From the NCBI GenBank assembly GCA_944329445.1, contig CALVIH010000012.1:1-34608 (forward strand): a stretch of DNA of 34,608 nucleotides, in the 5' to 3' direction. The translations under genes and the position numbers were made by a program. Every line of letters begins with the position of its first letter. Within the stretch, counting starts at the first letter, position 1. The notes beneath the pieces were generated by a model. The model ran no database searches. It was not told the origin of the DNA and saw only the letters and a program-made list of their open reading frames with translations. Of the stretch, positions 15,023 to 23,096 are shown piece after piece. Source of the DNA: an uncultured Bacilli bacterium. GTDB taxonomy: Bacteria; Bacillota_I; Bacilli_A; RF39; UBA660.

Positions 15023-16615
15023 ATGTTTTACATAAGTTTAATACCATTTATAATTTTGCTTATCTATGATTTGAAAAACTCACTTCATATGGCACAACAA
15101 AATTTATATAATGATGATCACCGGTTTTTAAAGTGGACGATTAAAGACATCATGGCACTTAGAACTCCATTTAAATGCTCTTTGGTTGTTTTGGTGACTT
15201 ATTTGATTCTAAACGTTTTTAATTTAGAGTCGAAGGTTATTACAAGTATTTATTTCTTCATTGTATGCTTAATCATATTCATAATTAAGGTTAGGGAAAA
15301 CAGATCAAAGGATACAAAGATAAAGTTAAAGGTTACCGCAAGGGTAAAAAGACTTATATTTACTAACGTAGTGCTTTTTGTATTATTATGTGTTGGGTTA
15401 TGTTTTGTTAAAAACATAAATTTGATTTATTTGATTTTGTTTTTGTATGATATGCTTTTAAACTTTGTTGTTATGCTTGCTATAATAATTAACAAACCGG
15501 TTGAAAAAATGGTTTATTTATCATATAAAACTAAGGCCGTTAACAAATTAAAAGAAATGAAAAACCTTAAGGTAATTGGTATTACGGGTAGTTATGGTAA
15601 AACTAGTAGTAAGAACATTTTAAGTGATATTTTAAACGTTAAATATAATGCTCTCCCTAGTCCTAAAAACTTTAATACACCATATGGCCTTATAATAACG
15701 GTTAACAATCATTTGGATAAATTTGACGATATTTTAATTGCAGAAATGGGTGCTTACAAAGTAGGTGAAATTAAAGAGCTTTGTGATTTAGTTAAACCTA
15801 AGTATGGTATTTTAACTAAAATAGGTACTGCTCATATAGAAATATTTGGATCACAAGAAAATATTCAAAAAGGAAAATTTGAGCTTATAGAAAGTTTACC
15901 AAGTGATGGTGTTGGCGTTTTAAACGGAGATGATGAATTACAAGTTAATTACAAGTTAAAAAATAATTGTAAGATATTGTGGATAGGTATTGATAATAAA
16001 GACGTTGACGTAAGGGCAACCGACATTAAGACATCTAATAAAGGTACAACGTTTAACGTCATATTTAAAGGTGATAAAACCAAGTATCCGTTTACAACCA
16101 AATTATTAGGATATAATAATATATACAACATATTAGCATCACTTGCTTTATCAAAGGAGTTTGGTTTAACTGTAGAACAAATGAAAAAAGCTGTTTTGGG
16201 TGTTAAAAGCGTTGAACACAGGTTGGAATTAAGACGGGCTGGTAACATTACTTACATAGATGATTCTTATAATTCAAACCCAGTTGGTTCAAAGATGGCT
16301 TTAGAGGTATTAAAGGATATGCCAGGAATTAGAATCGTCATGACGCCTGGAATGGTAGAACTTGGTGATAAGTCGTATGAACTTAATAAAAAGTTTGGAA
16401 CTTATATGAAGGATACTTCTGACATAGTAATATTGGTTGGAGAAAAAATAACCAGACCAATAAGGGATGGGCTTAAAGAAGTAAAGTACAACGATAAAAA
16501 CATATACGTTGTTAAAAACACAAAAGAAGCGTTTAATCTTGTAAAAAGTTTATCCAATAATAAGGAAACTTATTGTTTAATAGAAAATGATTTACCTGAT
16601 ATTTATAACGAATAG
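15023..16615 (+). CDS. murF: Membrane-anchored MurF-like Mur ligase
   Basis: A 530-residue protein. MurF adds D-Ala-D-Ala to UDP-MurNAc-tripeptide in the cytoplasm. Residues about 183-530 carry the Mur ligase ATPase and C-terminal domains: P-loop GITGSYGKTSS (186-196), AEMGAYKVGEI, an NGDDE segment, GYNNIYNILASLA, then EHRLELRR...YIDDSYNSNP and a GMVELGDKS motif typical of MurF. In place of the usual N-terminal UDP-binding domain there are about five hydrophobic segments (residues about 1-16, 52-66, 71-90, 111-129 and 133-158). I start it at ATG 15023, 10 bases after AAGGA; a GTG at 15014 is in frame but too close to that site. The ddl gene follows 13 bases later, which supports the MurF role. 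Confidence 0.85.
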   Translation: MFYISLIPFIILLIYDLKNSLHMAQQNLYNDDHRFLKWTIKDIMALRTPFKCSLVVLVTYLILNVFNLESKVITSIYFFIVCLIIFIIKVRENRSKDTKIKLKVTARVKRLIFTNVVLFVLLCVGLCFVKNINLIYLILFLYDMLLNFVVMLAIIINKPVEKMVYLSYKTKAVNKLKEMKNLKVIGITGSYGKTSSKNILSDILNVKYNALPSPKNFNTPYGLIITVNNHLDKFDDILIAEMGAYKVGEIKELCDLVKPKYGILTKIGTAHIEIFGSQENIQKGKFELIESLPSDGVGVLNGDDELQVNYKLKNNCKILWIGIDNKDVDVRATDIKTSNKGTTFNVIFKGDKTKYPFTTKLLGYNNIYNILASLALSKEFGLTVEQMKKAVLGVKSVEHRLELRRAGNITYIDDSYNSNPVGSKMALEVLKDMPGIRIVMTPGMVELGDKSYELNKKFGTYMKDTSDIVILVGEKITRPIRDGLKEVKYNDKNIYVVKNTKEAFNLVKSLSNNKETYCLIENDLPDIYNE

Positions 16616-16628
16616 GAGTTGATATAAT

Positions 16629-17843
16629 ATGAAAATAAGAGTTGGAGTTTTATACGGGGGAAAAACAACAGAACATGAGGTTAGTATAATAACCGCAGTA
16701 CAAGCAATGGGATTTTTAAACAAGGATAAATATGATGTTATTCCCATGTATTTAACAAAGGAAAACGAGATGTATACTGGTGAGCCTTTAAAAGAGATGG
16801 ATGTCTATAAAGAAACGGAACTTTTAAAGCGTTATTGTAAAAACGTTGTATGCTATAGCAAGGATGGTGCTTTAGTATTACAGAATAAAAAAGGTTTATT
16901 TAAAAGAACGATCGCAACGGTTGATATTGTAATTCCTTGCGTTCATGGATACAACATGGAAGATGGTAACGTTCAAGGTATGTTAGAAACTTACGGAATT
17001 CCTTATACTGGCAGTGATATATATGGTTGTACGGTTGGTCAGGACAAGGTTTTCCAAAAACAAATCCTAGAGGCTGAAAAAGTACCGGTTACCAAATATA
17101 CTTGGTTTTATGATAATGAATACTATGAGGATGAGACCAAGATCTTAGAAAATATTAAAAAGGTTGGATACCCAGTAATCGTTAAACCAGCAAGACAAGG
17201 AAGTAGTATTGGTATTAAAATTGCTAATAACGAAGACGATGTAAAAGAAGCAATTGAAGATGCGATTAAGTATGATGATAAGATATTAGTTGAAGAAGTA
17301 ATAAGTAATATGACAGAACTTAATTGTAGTGTTTTAGGCTCTAATAGTTTTATGGAAACATCTGCGATTGAACAAGTTATGGGAAAAGATGAAATTCTGT
17401 CCTTTAATGATAAGTACATTGGAAGTGGTGCCAAAAAGGGAGCTGCTAAAAAGATGGGAGCATCAAAGGGAATGGTATCAGCTGATCGTGTTATTCCAGC
17501 GGATATACCAAAGAAATTAGCAAGCGAAATAGAAGAAACTTCTAAAAGGGCGTTTAGAGCACTAGGAGCATCTGGTGTTGTAAGAATTGATTTCTTATAT
17601 GATAAAAAATCAAAAAAGTATTATGTAAATGAACTTAATACAATACCTGGATGTTTATCTTTCTACTTATGGTTGCCACTAAATAAAGAGTATGATGAGC
17701 TTTTGGATGACATGATTAATATAGCGGTTAAACGTTATAAAAAGAAACTAAAGAAAACAACGATATTTGAATCAAATATTTTATCAACCTTTGATGGTAC
17801 TAAAGGTACTAAGGGAATAAAAGGTAAATTAAGACATAGATAA
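16629..17843 (+). CDS. ddl: D-alanine--D-alanine ligase
   Basis: A 404-residue ATP-grasp enzyme that joins two D-alanines for MurF to use. Signatures: LYGGKTTEHEVSI near residues 8-20, HGYNMEDGNVQGMLE, YTGSD, the ATP-binding KPARQGSSIGI (about 190-200), ELNCSVLG, and the metal-binding VRIDFLYD...YYVNELNTIPG near the end. The loop after LSFNDKYIG is longer than in Escherichia coli DdlB and is rich in Gly, Ala and Lys (GSGAKKGAAKKMGASKGM). A C-terminal tail of about 35 basic residues extends past the usual end, giving 404 residues against about 310-370. GGAG lies ahead of the ATG; it is the last gene of the hydrolase-murF-ddl operon. D-Ala-D-Lac specificity is not suggested by anything I can identify. 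Confidence 0.93.
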   Translation: MKIRVGVLYGGKTTEHEVSIITAVQAMGFLNKDKYDVIPMYLTKENEMYTGEPLKEMDVYKETELLKRYCKNVVCYSKDGALVLQNKKGLFKRTIATVDIVIPCVHGYNMEDGNVQGMLETYGIPYTGSDIYGCTVGQDKVFQKQILEAEKVPVTKYTWFYDNEYYEDETKILENIKKVGYPVIVKPARQGSSIGIKIANNEDDVKEAIEDAIKYDDKILVEEVISNMTELNCSVLGSNSFMETSAIEQVMGKDEILSFNDKYIGSGAKKGAAKKMGASKGMVSADRVIPADIPKKLASEIEETSKRAFRALGASGVVRIDFLYDKKSKKYYVNELNTIPGCLSFYLWLPLNKEYDELLDDMINIAVKRYKKKLKKTTIFESNILSTFDGTKGTKGIKGKLRHR

Positions 17844-17857
17844 AAAGTCAAATATAG

Positions 17858-17885
17858 AAGAAGACCTAATTAATTAGGTCTTCTT
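17858..17885 (+). terminator. Bidirectional terminator between ddl and the small Cys protein
   Basis: A 28-base near-perfect palindrome: AAGAAGACCTAAT (17858-17870) pairs with ATTAGGTCTTCTT (17873-17885). It lies between convergent genes and has T-rich flanks on both strands. Confidence 0.75.
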
Positions 17886-18033
17886 ATTCTTCTTGGTTGT
17901 TAACATCATGTTGTTCTTTTTTCTCTACTTCTTCATAGTATTCTTTTCCATTTTCCATGGTTTTAACTTTCTTTTCGATAACTTCGTTACAATTACAATC
18001 TTTACAACCTTTTTTCTTATCTTTATTTTTCAT
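17884..18033 (-). CDS. Small acidic protein with a Cys cluster
   Basis: A 49-residue protein with a lysine-rich N-terminus, a GCKDCNC cluster (three Cys around residues 10-16) and an acidic C-terminal half. The cysteines suggest metal binding, but the spacing fits no family I know. A longer in-frame start at 18084 exists; I prefer the ATG at 18033 because AAAGGATG precedes it at the right distance and covers the upstream ATG. It ends in the bidirectional terminator shared with ddl. Confidence 0.6.
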   Translation of the reverse strand: MKNKDKKKGCKDCNCNEVIEKKVKTMENGKEYYEEVEKKEQHDVNNQEE

Positions 18034-18104
18034 GTTAATCATCCTTTCTTTAATAGAATTAACAACATTTAGTATTTTATGCATAAAATTAATCTTAAAT
18101 AAAA

Positions 18105-18130
18105 TAAAAAAATCTCAATTAATGAGATTT
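18105..18130 (-). terminator. Terminator of tRNA-Ser
   Basis: On the minus strand AAATCTCA (18130-18123) pairs with TGAGATTT (18117-18110) around a 5-base loop and is followed by a T-rich tract (18110-18101). It lies about 10 bases after the tRNA 3' end. Confidence 0.75.
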
Positions 18131-18140
18131 TATTTTTTTA

Positions 18141-18231
18141 TGGCGGAGTGAGAGGGATTTGAACCCTCGCGCCAGTTACCCAGCCTACACCCTTAGCAGG
18201 GGCGCCTCTTCAGCCTCTTGAGTATCACTCC
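18141..18231 (-). tRNA. tRNA-Ser (anticodon GCU)
   Basis: A 91-base tRNA with encoded CCA. The acceptor arms GGAGTGA and TCACTCC pair, the anticodon loop CTGCTAA gives anticodon GCT (18195-18197 on the complement), and there is a long variable arm as expected for serine. The T arm reads GAGGGTTCAAATCCCTC. It decodes AGU and AGC. It has its own promoter and terminator. Confidence 0.97.
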
Positions 18232-18245
18232 GTCTGACAAAATTA

Positions 18246-18274
18246 ATTTTACACTATATTAATTAATTGGTCAA
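18246..18274 (-). promoter_or_regulatory. Promoter of tRNA-Ser
   Basis: On the minus strand TTGACC (18274-18269), a 17-base spacer and TAAAAT (18251-18246), 14 bases ahead of the mature tRNA. Confidence 0.8.
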
Positions 18275-18287
18275 GTAATAATCGTTA

Positions 18288-19022
18288 TTATTCTTTGTAT
18301 CCTACACATAATTTGAATAGTGAAATATCAATCTTATTATATAATATGTCAAATACTTTAGGAGACAATAAAAGACTTGATAAGTATGGTAATATAAAGC
18401 TTAAAATATATGTTACAGAAACTACTATAATTGCGGTTAAACTTCCAGGATTTTCTTTTATGGTTTCATTAAAACCGTTCGATATGCACATAACAACGAA
18501 CAAAACAAATAATAATCCTAGGATAGGTGATATGTATCCATATAACATTCTTATGAAATAACTTCCGAAGTTTGCTATGTAAGAAATTATTATTAGTATA
18601 CATTTAATTAAAAAGCATAATAAAGTCTCAAGCATTACCCCAATAACACCAATCAACTTTCTTATTTTTGGCATTTTTGCATACTTAAACCACTCTTTAA
18701 AGTACTGCCATTTTGTTACGGTTTTTTCTTCGTATACTTGATCTTTAGTATCTTTTTCGTAGGCTTGCTTTCTTTGGGTGTACCTGTTATAGTTTTCTTT
18801 TATTTTCTTTTTTAAATATTCATCATAGTCATATCTTTTAACCGGATCAAGCAAGACCTCTTTTGCTTCGTTTATTTTAGAGGACATGTTAACAGCTTCT
18901 GCATCTTTATTTATATCAGGATGCCATTTTTTCATTTGTTTTTTATAAGCTGATTTAATCTCATCCTCACTAGCGTCTTGTTTTACCCCTAGAAGGTCAT
19001 AATAGTTAAAGTTATTATTCAT
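18288..19022 (-). CDS. J-domain membrane protein
   Basis: A 244-residue protein. Residues about 6-62 are a J domain with the diagnostic HPD at 34-36 (KKWHPDIN), which stimulates the ATPase of DnaK-type chaperones. A basic, charged stretch (about 63-115) follows, then about four hydrophobic segments from residue 118 to about 235. There is no Gly/Phe region or zinc domain, so it is not DnaJ itself but a membrane-tethered J protein that would bring DnaK to the membrane. I use the ATG at 19022, preceded by GGTGAT; the longer frame from 19037 lacks a site. It is divergent from the dehydrogenase gene. Confidence 0.85.
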   Translation of the reverse strand: MNNNFNYYDLLGVKQDASEDEIKSAYKKQMKKWHPDINKDAEAVNMSSKINEAKEVLLDPVKRYDYDEYLKKKIKENYNRYTQRKQAYEKDTKDQVYEEKTVTKWQYFKEWFKYAKMPKIRKLIGVIGVMLETLLCFLIKCILIIISYIANFGSYFIRMLYGYISPILGLLFVLFVVMCISNGFNETIKENPGSLTAIIVVSVTYILSFILPYLSSLLLSPKVFDILYNKIDISLFKLCVGYKE

Positions 19023-19037
19023 AATATCACCATACAT

Positions 19038-19046
19038 ATTATAACA
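19038..19046 (-). promoter_or_regulatory. Extended -10 promoter of the J-domain gene
   Basis: Minus strand TGTTATAAT, the same extended -10 form as at 7898, 14237 and 29744. It leaves a very short leader (about 10 bases) before the ribosome site. Confidence 0.55.
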
Positions 19047-19097
19047 TTTTACTTTACGTTTAACAAAATTCTATTTTTTTATTAATGTTAATTAATG

Positions 19098-19103
19098 TAT
19101 AAT
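19098..19103 (+). promoter_or_regulatory. -10 box of the dehydrogenase gene
   Basis: TATAAT at 19098-19103, 20 bases upstream of the start codon, with only a T-rich stretch where the -35 would be. It is divergent from the J-domain promoter. Confidence 0.5.
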
Positions 19104-19123
19104 AAAAATAGAAAGGTAGGGAC

Positions 19124-20176
19124 ATGATGAAGGATTTAAAAATATTTCAGTATGGTTGTGGTAAAATGAGCGTTTACACCATGCGCTACGTAACGGAAAA
19201 TGGTGGAAAAATAGTAGGGGCGGTTGATATAAATCCAAATGTCATTGGAAAAGACATTGGAGAAATAATGGAAACCGAAAAAACTGGTGTGATAGTAGAA
19301 GATGCAAAAAAAGCAGAGGAGTTGTTAAATGAATTAAAACCAGATTGTGTAATTGTTACAACGATGAGCTTACTTGAGGATGTAAAAGATGCGCTTTTAA
19401 CTTGTGCAAAATGTGGTATTAATGCCATTACTACTTGTGAGGAAGCTTTTTATCCAATGAACTCTAATCCTAATTTAACCAAAAAGATTGATGCGTTAGC
19501 GAAAGAAAATAATTGTACGATAACTGGTAGTGGTTACCAAGATGCGTTTTGGGGTAATTTAATTACTACTTTGGTTGGATCAAGTCATAACGTAACAAAA
19601 ATAAAAGGAAGTTCTTCTTATAACGTAGAAGATTATGGTATTGCTCTTGCAAAAGCTCATGGGGCTGGTCTTACCAAGGAAGAATTTGAAAAAGACGTAG
19701 CAGCCATGGATGAAATATCTGATGAGGAAAGAAGAAAAATTATTGAAAGTGGAAAGTATCAACCATCTTATATGTGGAACGTAAATGGTTGGTTGTGCGA
19801 TAAACTCGGATTGACGGTTGTAGGTCAAAGTCAAAAATGTGTGCCACAATTTAATGACTATGACATAGAGTCAAGTACTTTAGGAATGACCGTAAAAACC
19901 GGTATGGCAACTGGTATGAGTGCGGTTGTTACAACAAAGACTAAAGAAGGTATTACTTTAGAGACGGAATGTATTGGAAAAGTGTATAATAAAGATGAAT
20001 TTGATAGGAACGAATGGACCGTTTATGGTGAGCCAGATACAACGCTTGTTATTGAAAAACCTAATACCGTTGAACTTACTTGCGCAACCATCGTAAATAG
20101 AATTCCTGACGTAATAAAAGCTGAAGCTGGCTTTGTTCCAACTTCACGTATGGGAGAATTAAAAAACATTATTTAA
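19124..20176 (+). CDS. NAD(P)-dependent dehydrogenase, dihydrodipicolinate-reductase fold (2,4-diaminopentanoate dehydrogenase-like)
   Basis: A 350-residue soluble protein. It opens with a Rossmann dinucleotide site (IFQYGCGKMS, residues about 7-16, with acidic AVDINPNVIGKDIGE after strand 2). The next features, CVIVTTMSLLEDV and then GINAITTCEEAFYP, match dihydrodipicolinate-reductase-like amine dehydrogenases such as 2,4-diaminopentanoate dehydrogenase of ornithine fermentation. True DapB is about 260 residues, so this is not ordinary DapB. No other ornithine-fermentation gene is nearby, so the substrate stays open. The ATG at 19124 follows AAAGGTAGGG; a second ATG at 19127 is possible. It has its own promoter and terminator. 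Confidence 0.75.
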   Translation: MMKDLKIFQYGCGKMSVYTMRYVTENGGKIVGAVDINPNVIGKDIGEIMETEKTGVIVEDAKKAEELLNELKPDCVIVTTMSLLEDVKDALLTCAKCGINAITTCEEAFYPMNSNPNLTKKIDALAKENNCTITGSGYQDAFWGNLITTLVGSSHNVTKIKGSSSYNVEDYGIALAKAHGAGLTKEEFEKDVAAMDEISDEERRKIIESGKYQPSYMWNVNGWLCDKLGLTVVGQSQKCVPQFNDYDIESSTLGMTVKTGMATGMSAVVTTKTKEGITLETECIGKVYNKDEFDRNEWTVYGEPDTTLVIEKPNTVELTCATIVNRIPDVIKAEAGFVPTSRMGELKNII

Positions 20177-20182
20177 CGTATT

Positions 20183-20209
20183 AAAAAGGCAACCTAGGTT
20201 GCTTTTTTA
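20183..20209 (+). terminator. Terminator of the dehydrogenase gene
   Basis: AAAAAGGCAACC (20183-20194) pairs with GGTTGCTTTTTT (20197-20208), with one G-U pair and a tiny loop, followed by A/T. Strong intrinsic terminator. Confidence 0.85.
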
Positions 20210-20278
20210 TTTATTACATAATAAGTTTTATGCCCGTTCACTGTTTTGTTTTTTTCATATTATAAAATGGTGATTAAC

Positions 20279-20809
20279 ATGTTTAAGTTCATCAAGGAAC
20301 AAATAAGCATAATAAAAAGAAGGGATCCAGCGATTAAAAGTACTTTAGAAGTATTTTTATATCCTTCTTTTAGAGCACAAATATACCACAAAATATCTAA
20401 ATTTCTTTACAATCATAAAATGTATTTTTTAGCACGTTTAATATCAGAATTTGCCAAAAGAAGAACGGGAATTGAAATTCATCCAGGTGCAACGATAGGT
20501 AAGGGTTTGTTTATTGATCATGGAACTGGTGTTGTTATTGGTCAAACAGCGGTTATTAAAGATTACGTTACGATGTTTCATGGAGTAACACTTGGTGGTA
20601 CTGGAAACGAAAAAACTAAAAAAAGACATCCTACCATTGGTAATAACGTATTTATTGGAAGTGGTGCGAAAGTTTTAGGAAATATTACTATTGGCGATAA
20701 CGTAAAAATAGGGGCAAACGCAGTAGTGTTAAAAAATGTAGAAAAAAATAGAACCATAGTAGGAATACCAGGATACGTAGTAAAAGAAAATGTAGAAAAA
20801 GATAAATAA
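20279..20809 (+). CDS. cysE: Serine O-acetyltransferase
   Basis: A 176-residue member of the short CysE/EpsC type, which makes O-acetylserine from serine and acetyl-CoA for cysteine synthesis. Residues about 1-60 are the helical N-terminal part. From about 64 on there are hexapeptide repeats of a left-handed beta-helix ([53 protein letters not shown]). Likely catalytic residues are Asp80 and His81 (IDHGTG) and His101 ([11 protein letters not shown]). I start at 20279, with GGTGATTAAC ahead of the ATG; the in-frame upstream start at 20246 lies in the promoter area (TATAAA near 20261). Monocistronic by position. No cysK is in view. Confidence 0.92.
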   Translation: MFKFIKEQISIIKRRDPAIKSTLEVFLYPSFRAQIYHKISKFLYNHKMYFLARLISEFAKRRTGIEIHPGATIGKGLFIDHGTGVVIGQTAVIKDYVTMFHGVTLGGTGNEKTKKRHPTIGNNVFIGSGAKVLGNITIGDNVKIGANAVVLKNVEKNRTIVGIPGYVVKENVEKDK

Positions 20810-20823
20810 TAGTCATAAATATA

Positions 20824-20851
20824 TTGATTTTATTTTCATATGATATATAAT
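20824..20851 (+). promoter_or_regulatory. Promoter of the HelD-like gene
   Basis: TTGATT (20824-20829), a 16-base spacer and TATAAT (20846-20851). It gives an unusually long leader of about 85 bases that contains two competing stem possibilities. Confidence 0.65.
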
Positions 20852-20942
20852 GATAGTGACGTTTTTGCAAAGAAGTTATATATTTTATACCTACTGGATA
20901 GAAATATCTGGCTTTTTTGCTGTGGAAGGAGAGTGATATGTC

Positions 20943-22973
20943 GTGGCTTTAACCGAAAGCGAGTTAAAGAAAGAAAAAAACTACCTTGAAAAAACATCAA
21001 AGGAAATATCTGAGCAAATAGATATTTTAGGAAAACAAATTCATGTTAAGGAAAGCGAGTTAACTGAGTTTAAAAAAGTTTTGTGGGAGGATAAAGGTAG
21101 CATCGATAAGGTTGAGATGCAAACTGGCCTTATGTCATCGGAACTTGAAGCAGGATTTATGCTAATGAAGATGGAGTATTATAAAAAACTTTTAAAAGTA
21201 GAATATTCGCCGTACTTTGGAAGGGTTGATTTTAAAGAAGATAATGAGGAGTTAAAACCAATATACATAGGTCTTACTAACGTTGAAAAAGATCTTAATT
21301 ATTTCGTTCATGATTGGCGAAGTCCGATTGCAAGCTTATTTTATGATTACGGAATAGGGCCTTGTAAATATGAAACACCAGATGGGGACATAACTGGTTA
21401 TATGTCTTTAAGAAGGCAATATAAAATAGAAAATAACAAGTTGATAAGGGTATTTGATAACGATTTAAACGTGGTTGATGAGTGTTTGCAAGAAGTTTTA
21501 TCGGAAAGTTCATCAAGTAAAATGAAAAACATAGTTAACACCATTCAAAAAGAACAAAACGAAATAATAAGAAACGTATCAAATAAACACCTTATAGTTC
21601 AAGGAATTGCAGGTTCAGGAAAAACATCGGTCGCGTTACATAGGATAGCATTTTTGTTATATAAGATAAAAAATTTAAAATCTTCTAACGTACTTATCTT
21701 TTCACCAAACAACGTGTTTTCTGAATACATTTCAAACGTATTACCAGAACTAGGAGAGGATAATACGGGTGAAACTACCTTTCATGAGTTTGCGATAAGT
21801 TATGCTAAAGAGTTTAAGAAAACAGAAACTTTTACGGATTTTATTGAAAGGTTTTACACCGGAAAAGAAGCTAATCCAAAGCTAGTATCATTTAAACTCT
21901 CAAAGAAGATGGTAGACGTAATAGATAATTATGCAAAAGAGCTAGAAAATAGCATAAGAATAACTGATGATATTGAACTTAAAATAGAAACCATAGAAAA
22001 AAGTTATTTAAATAAGCTTTTAAAAGATAAGTATGATAGACTTCCATTATTTGAAAGAATAGATAAAATGGCTGAGCACTTATGTGATAAAACTGGTGTT
22101 AGTTATGGCAAGGGAAAGCGGGGGTTTATAAAGCAAATTAAAGAGCGCTTAAGTATAAAACCAAATTTTAAAAAAATATATGAAGATTTATATAAGAGTA
22201 ACGCTTTTATAAGTGAGTATAAAAAGGAAGAATCTCTTAAGTTAAACACAAAGGAAATTAAGTATGAGGATGCGCTATGTTTTATATATTTAAAGGGATT
22301 GTTAAATGGTTTTCCATACAGCAATTTAATTAGGCAAATAGTTGTTGATGAGGCACAAGATTATAACGAAATGCAATACATAATTTTAAGCAAGATATTT
22401 AAAAGAGCATCATTTACTATTTTAGGTGATGTAAACCAAACAATTAATCCATACATTAAGTATGATACGTTAGAAGTATTAACTAATATTTTAAATGAAA
22501 ATAGTAAATACGTAGAGTTAAATAAAACGTACCGTTCTTCAAAAGAAATAATAGAATACACTAATAAAATATTGGGCTTGAAATACGTAAGTGCGATAAG
22601 AAAAGAAATCAACATACCAGTTAAGTTTAGGGATGATATAAAACAAACAGAAAACGACATATTAACTTTAAAAGAAAAATATAAATCAGTTGCAATAATT
22701 ACTAAAAGCAAACAAGAAAGTGTTATGCTGTATGAAAGATTAAAAGAAAAAATAGAAGGTATAAGTTTAATGGAAGATAGTGATAAAGAATTCAATAAGA
22801 ATTTAGTTATCGTACCAAGTTATCTTGCCAAAGGATTAGAGTTTGACGCCGTAATATCATACACTGACAAAGAAAACATATACAACAAAAATGAACGATA
22901 TTTGTTCTACGTAGTTGCAACAAGATGTCAACACGAATTGATAGTATATAATCCCCCAAAAGCATTTAATTAA
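20943..22973 (+). CDS. helD: HelD-like UvrD-family helicase (RNA polymerase recycling factor)
   Basis: A 676-residue superfamily 1 ATPase. The N-terminal 80 residues form a charged coiled-coil arm (ESELKKEKNYLEKTSKEI...), as in HelD proteins that reach into the RNA polymerase secondary channel. Walker A GIAGSGKTSVALHR is at 221-234 and Walker B VVDEAQDYNE near 467-476. Motif IV-like LNKTYRSSKEI and the terminal YVVATRCQHELIVYNPP follow. The family removes or recycles stalled RNA polymerase and can affect rifampicin tolerance. It is shorter than Bacillus HelD (about 770). The start must be the GTG at 20943: the frame is closed upstream at 20934, and the ATG at 20938 opens only a 4-codon frame. 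GGAAGGAG is at 20924-20931. Confidence 0.88.
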   Translation: MALTESELKKEKNYLEKTSKEISEQIDILGKQIHVKESELTEFKKVLWEDKGSIDKVEMQTGLMSSELEAGFMLMKMEYYKKLLKVEYSPYFGRVDFKEDNEELKPIYIGLTNVEKDLNYFVHDWRSPIASLFYDYGIGPCKYETPDGDITGYMSLRRQYKIENNKLIRVFDNDLNVVDECLQEVLSESSSSKMKNIVNTIQKEQNEIIRNVSNKHLIVQGIAGSGKTSVALHRIAFLLYKIKNLKSSNVLIFSPNNVFSEYISNVLPELGEDNTGETTFHEFAISYAKEFKKTETFTDFIERFYTGKEANPKLVSFKLSKKMVDVIDNYAKELENSIRITDDIELKIETIEKSYLNKLLKDKYDRLPLFERIDKMAEHLCDKTGVSYGKGKRGFIKQIKERLSIKPNFKKIYEDLYKSNAFISEYKKEESLKLNTKEIKYEDALCFIYLKGLLNGFPYSNLIRQIVVDEAQDYNEMQYIILSKIFKRASFTILGDVNQTINPYIKYDTLEVLTNILNENSKYVELNKTYRSSKEIIEYTNKILGLKYVSAIRKEINIPVKFRDDIKQTENDILTLKEKYKSVAIITKSKQESVMLYERLKEKIEGISLMEDSDKEFNKNLVIVPSYLAKGLEFDAVISYTDKENIYNKNERYLFYVVATRCQHELIVYNPPKAFN

Positions 22974-22985
22974 ATGCTTTTTTTC
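22958..22985 (+). terminator. Terminator of the HelD-like gene
   Basis: AAAAGCATTTAATTAAATGCTTTT (24-base perfect palindrome, 22958-22981) runs into T to 22984 and contains the stop codon. Confidence 0.85.
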
Positions 22986-23009
22986 GTTTTACACAGTTTT
23001 TTTAAAACC

Positions 23010-23040
23010 TTGACGGGGGGGGGGTATTTGATATTATAAA
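23010..23040 (+). promoter_or_regulatory. Promoter with a G10 spacer tract, probably phase-variable
   Basis: TTGACG at 23010-23015 is a near-consensus -35. TATTAT (23032-23037) or TATAAA (23035-23040) serves as -10, with a spacer of 16 or 19 bases. The spacer holds ten consecutive G at 23015-23024 (the first is also the last base of the -35). Changes in G number would alter -35/-10 spacing and switch expression of the operon starting at 23097, as in known phase-variable promoters. Confidence 0.75.
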
Positions 23041-23096
23041 CATAGAAAATATTAAAATAAGAAGGTGTAAAAGTGGAAAAAGAAAGAAGGATAAGC

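Noticed and set aside
17957-18151. Plus-strand open frame (64 aa) over the small Cys protein and into the tRNA area
   Set aside because: No ribosome site and it runs across the tRNA terminator; the minus-strand small gene has a good site and a coherent Cys cluster.
19124-20176. Assignment as DapB (lysine/diaminopimelate synthesis)
   Set aside because: At 350 residues it is about 90 longer than DapB, and I could not see the DapB catalytic His-rich motif; it fits the amine-dehydrogenase branch better.
22361-22795. Minus-strand open frame (144 aa) opposite the HelD-like gene
   Set aside because: Shadow of the helicase coding sequence; Ser/Leu/Ile-rich composition typical of complemented AT-rich genes.
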